Assembly (NCBI GenBank): GCA_934725655.1
Contig: CAKVCJ010000108.1
Location: forward strand, 1-6,549
Length of the DNA: 6,549 nt
DNA from: an uncultured Brachyspira sp.
GTDB lineage: Bacteria; Spirochaetota; Brachyspiria; Brachyspirales; Brachyspiraceae
Reading direction: 5' to 3'
In this document: positions 5,433 through 6,549 of the stretch, piece after piece
Layout of the letters: each line of letters starts with the position of its first letter
Position numbering within the stretch: the first letter of the stretch is position 1
The notes under the pieces: model-generated
Databases searched by the model: none
Seen by the model: only the letters and a program-made list of their open reading frames with translations
What the model was told of the DNA's origin: nothing
Translations under genes and position numbers: made by a program

Positions 5433-6389
5433 TTATTTTCCAGTACAAAATCCAGAATATTTCTCTACAAACTTAATAGGGTTATAAGATAATTTAGCCT
5501 TTCTAAGCCCCAAATCCCCAACATCTTGCTCTCTATTTACAAACTTATATCCTTCTCTTTTATTGTTTTCTAAAAATAGTTTATTTATAGCCTGATAGCT
5601 TCCTTTATAATCTCTGTCTCCTCTCTCAGAATGCACCACTATAGTATCTCTCATAGTAAAATCTGCTATTGTATATGCGGCAATTTTTTTATTTATATAT
5701 ATAACTCCTCCAGTAATGCCGTCAATTTCTCTCCAATTGTTTATAAGACTATTTATCATCATAATATCTGCCTCAGCACGAACTTCATGTGTTAATAGTT
5801 TATTTTTATCAAAAGCTTCGCATTCTGTTTTTATATCTTCGTTGTTATTATTATTATTATTTTCCATCTCATTTATTTCCCACTTCTTTTCAAACTCAAA
5901 TATATCTTTAATCATCTCTTCATTTTCTATATCTATATTTTTATATTCAAAATCATTTTTTATAAATTGATTATATAAATTCTTTTTATTATGAAATTTT
6001 TTACCGCTTAAATTAATTAATTCATCAATGTCGTATAAATATTCCCATTCATCTCTCACTTCTTTTACAGTTATTTTTGTATTTTTTTCCCAGAATAATG
6101 CTAATTCTTTAGGTATTCTAATTATGGATTCTTTTGATATTTCACAAGGACTCATATCATTACAGAAATTAGTATTAAACCAATCTCCAACAGGAGCCCA
6201 ATATATTGTATAAGGCGAACGCTGCCTAATCCATACCAATTTTTCTGTAAAAGCCCATTCAAGCATATATATATCTTTAAGCCCGAAGAGATTCATAAAA
6301 GTATAATCTGCAGATTGTTCTGGGGTGATAGAAAAATATTTATTATATAATTTTTGTTTATTTAAGCTTATAGGTTCAAATTCAAGCAT
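5433..6389 (-). CDS. Stand-alone LPG_synthase_C / DUF2156 (GNAT-fold) protein, 318 aa
   Basis: The protein matches the DUF2156 family, the soluble domain related to the C-terminal aminoacyl-transfer part of MprF (lysyl-phosphatidylglycerol synthase). Visible family blocks, numbered from the ATG chosen here, are DYTFMNLFG (28-36), YLYDIDELINLSGKKFHNKKN (117-137) and the diagnostic REQDVGDLGLRKAKLSYNP (286-304). No membrane helices are present, unlike full MprF, so this is a cytoplasmic one-gene version. Its substrate is unproven; aminoacyl transfer from a charged tRNA is the family inference. Seven Asn at 177-183 form a low-complexity insertion in the middle. I start at the ATG 6389-6387, which has AGGA nine bases upstream and gives the usual MLEFEPISL beginning. 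A TTG at 6422-6420 would add 11 residues but has no ribosome binding site. It converges on the TPR gene across the shared terminator. Confidence 0.87.
   Translation of the reverse strand: MLEFEPISLNKQKLYNKYFSITPEQSADYTFMNLFGLKDIYMLEWAFTEKLVWIRQRSPYTIYWAPVGDWFNTNFCNDMSPCEISKESIIRIPKELALFWEKNTKITVKEVRDEWEYLYDIDELINLSGKKFHNKKNLYNQFIKNDFEYKNIDIENEEMIKDIFEFEKKWEINEMENNNNNNNEDIKTECEAFDKNKLLTHEVRAEADIMMINSLINNWREIDGITGGVIYINKKIAAYTIADFTMRDTIVVHSERGDRDYKGSYQAINKLFLENNKREGYKFVNREQDVGDLGLRKAKLSYNPIKFVEKYSGFCTGK
5841..5861 (-). repeat. AAT/AAC trinucleotide tract coding for poly-Asn
   Basis: On the coding strand five AAT codons followed by two AAC codons encode seven asparagines (177-183) in the DUF2156 protein. 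It resembles the tract at 1045-1065 but is imperfect. Slippage would change length in frame. Confidence 0.8.
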
Positions 6390-6398
6390 AACTATATT

Positions 6399-6402
6399 TC
6401 CT
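6399..6402 (-). promoter_or_regulatory. RBS that decides the start of the DUF2156 gene
   Basis: AGGA on the minus strand lies nine bases before the ATG at 6389 and downstream of the alternative TTG at 6422, favouring the ATG. I find no convincing promoter in 6403-6491, only scattered TATAAT-like runs expected in DNA this AT-rich. Confidence 0.6.
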
Positions 6403-6491
6403 TTATTTATAATATGATACAAGAGTAATATAGAGTTATTATATATACCAAAAAACTTATTATTGATTTATAGGGCAGTATAAAAGAATAA

Positions 6492-6549
6492 TTATTTTTT
6501 TCTTTTTAAATCTATTTGTCTTTGTATTTCTTTTAAGTTTCTTACCTTT
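6492..6549 (-). CDS. Possible C-terminal end of a gene entering from the right
   Basis: On the minus strand, the frame beginning at 6548 reads KVRNLKEIQRQIDLKRKK and then TAA (6494-6492). The alternating charged and hydrophobic residues look like a real C-terminal helix. Of the other two frames, one stops at its second codon and the other is a less protein-like Lys run. Eighteen codons are too few to identify a family or prove coding. If real, the gene is in tandem with and 102 bases upstream of the DUF2156 gene. Confidence 0.35.
   Translation of the reverse strand, partial: KVRNLKEIQRQIDLKRKK

Noticed and set aside
5716..5970. 84-codon plus-strand reading frame opposite the DUF2156 gene
   Set aside because: It lies entirely antisense to a well-supported gene, and its Ser/Ile/Leu-rich translation is the mirror of Asn/Lys/Glu codons. 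It has no domain and no ribosome binding site evidence.
6028..6213. 61-codon plus-strand reading frame opposite the DUF2156 gene
   Set aside because: It is antisense to conserved family sequence and shows no protein family or start signal.
6390..6422. TTG at 6422 as the start of the DUF2156 gene
   Set aside because: It has no ribosome binding site. The ATG at 6389 has AGGA nine bases upstream and gives the usual family N-terminus.
6423..6549. Second minus-strand frame at the right edge running to a TAA at about 6461
   Set aside because: Its translation is a Lys run followed by IIILLYCPINQ, less protein-like than the frame stopping at 6492. It cannot be excluded, but I prefer the other.
1..6549. 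Mobile element, phage island or defence system
   Set aside because: No transposase, integrase, recombinase, restriction, toxin-antitoxin or effector domain is visible, and composition is even across the window.

Overview
The window is very AT-rich and densely coded. The coding style, a signal-peptide-bearing outer-membrane beta-barrel-type protein, Asn/Lys/Ile-heavy proteins and purine-rich ribosome binding sites suggest a low-GC Gram-negative bacterium. A spirochaete of the Brachyspira type is my best guess. This is inference from composition and gene content; no rRNA or other marker gene is present to prove it.

Layout. Positions 1-2031 hold a minus-strand block, read right to left. It starts with a 373-residue polytopic membrane protein that I do not recognise (2031-910). 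Next is a 230-residue predicted outer-membrane beta-barrel protein (866-174). Last is the 5' end of a gene whose product matches pseudouridine-5'-phosphate glycosidase, PsuG (163 to beyond the left edge). The 178-base gap 2032-2209 is a divergent promoter region, with a consensus sigma-70-type promoter firing left and a good one firing right. On the plus strand follow a PPP/ApaH-like metallophosphatase (2210-2902) and a probable two-gene operon. The operon encodes a secreted LamG-like/beta-sandwich/fibronectin-III protein (3058-4488) and a cytoplasmic TPR protein starting with GTG (4513-5373). A strong bidirectional terminator (5387-5418) separates this operon from a convergent minus-strand gene for a stand-alone LPG_synthase_C/DUF2156 protein (6389-5433). 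At the right edge, a short minus-strand frame looks like the 3' end of another gene.

How the genes work together. I see no single pathway. The nucleoside-salvage enzyme, surface barrel, phosphatase, LamG/FN3 protein, TPR protein and DUF2156 protein look like ordinary chromosomal neighbours. There is no transposase, integrase, CRISPR array, tRNA or rRNA, and no sign of a defence or toxin system. The most notable features are two in-frame AAT-type trinucleotide tracts encoding seven asparagines in unrelated proteins, a 10-bp-arm palindrome on the predicted promoter of the barrel gene, the pairing of a secreted adhesin-like protein with a cytoplasmic TPR protein, and the unrecognised membrane protein.
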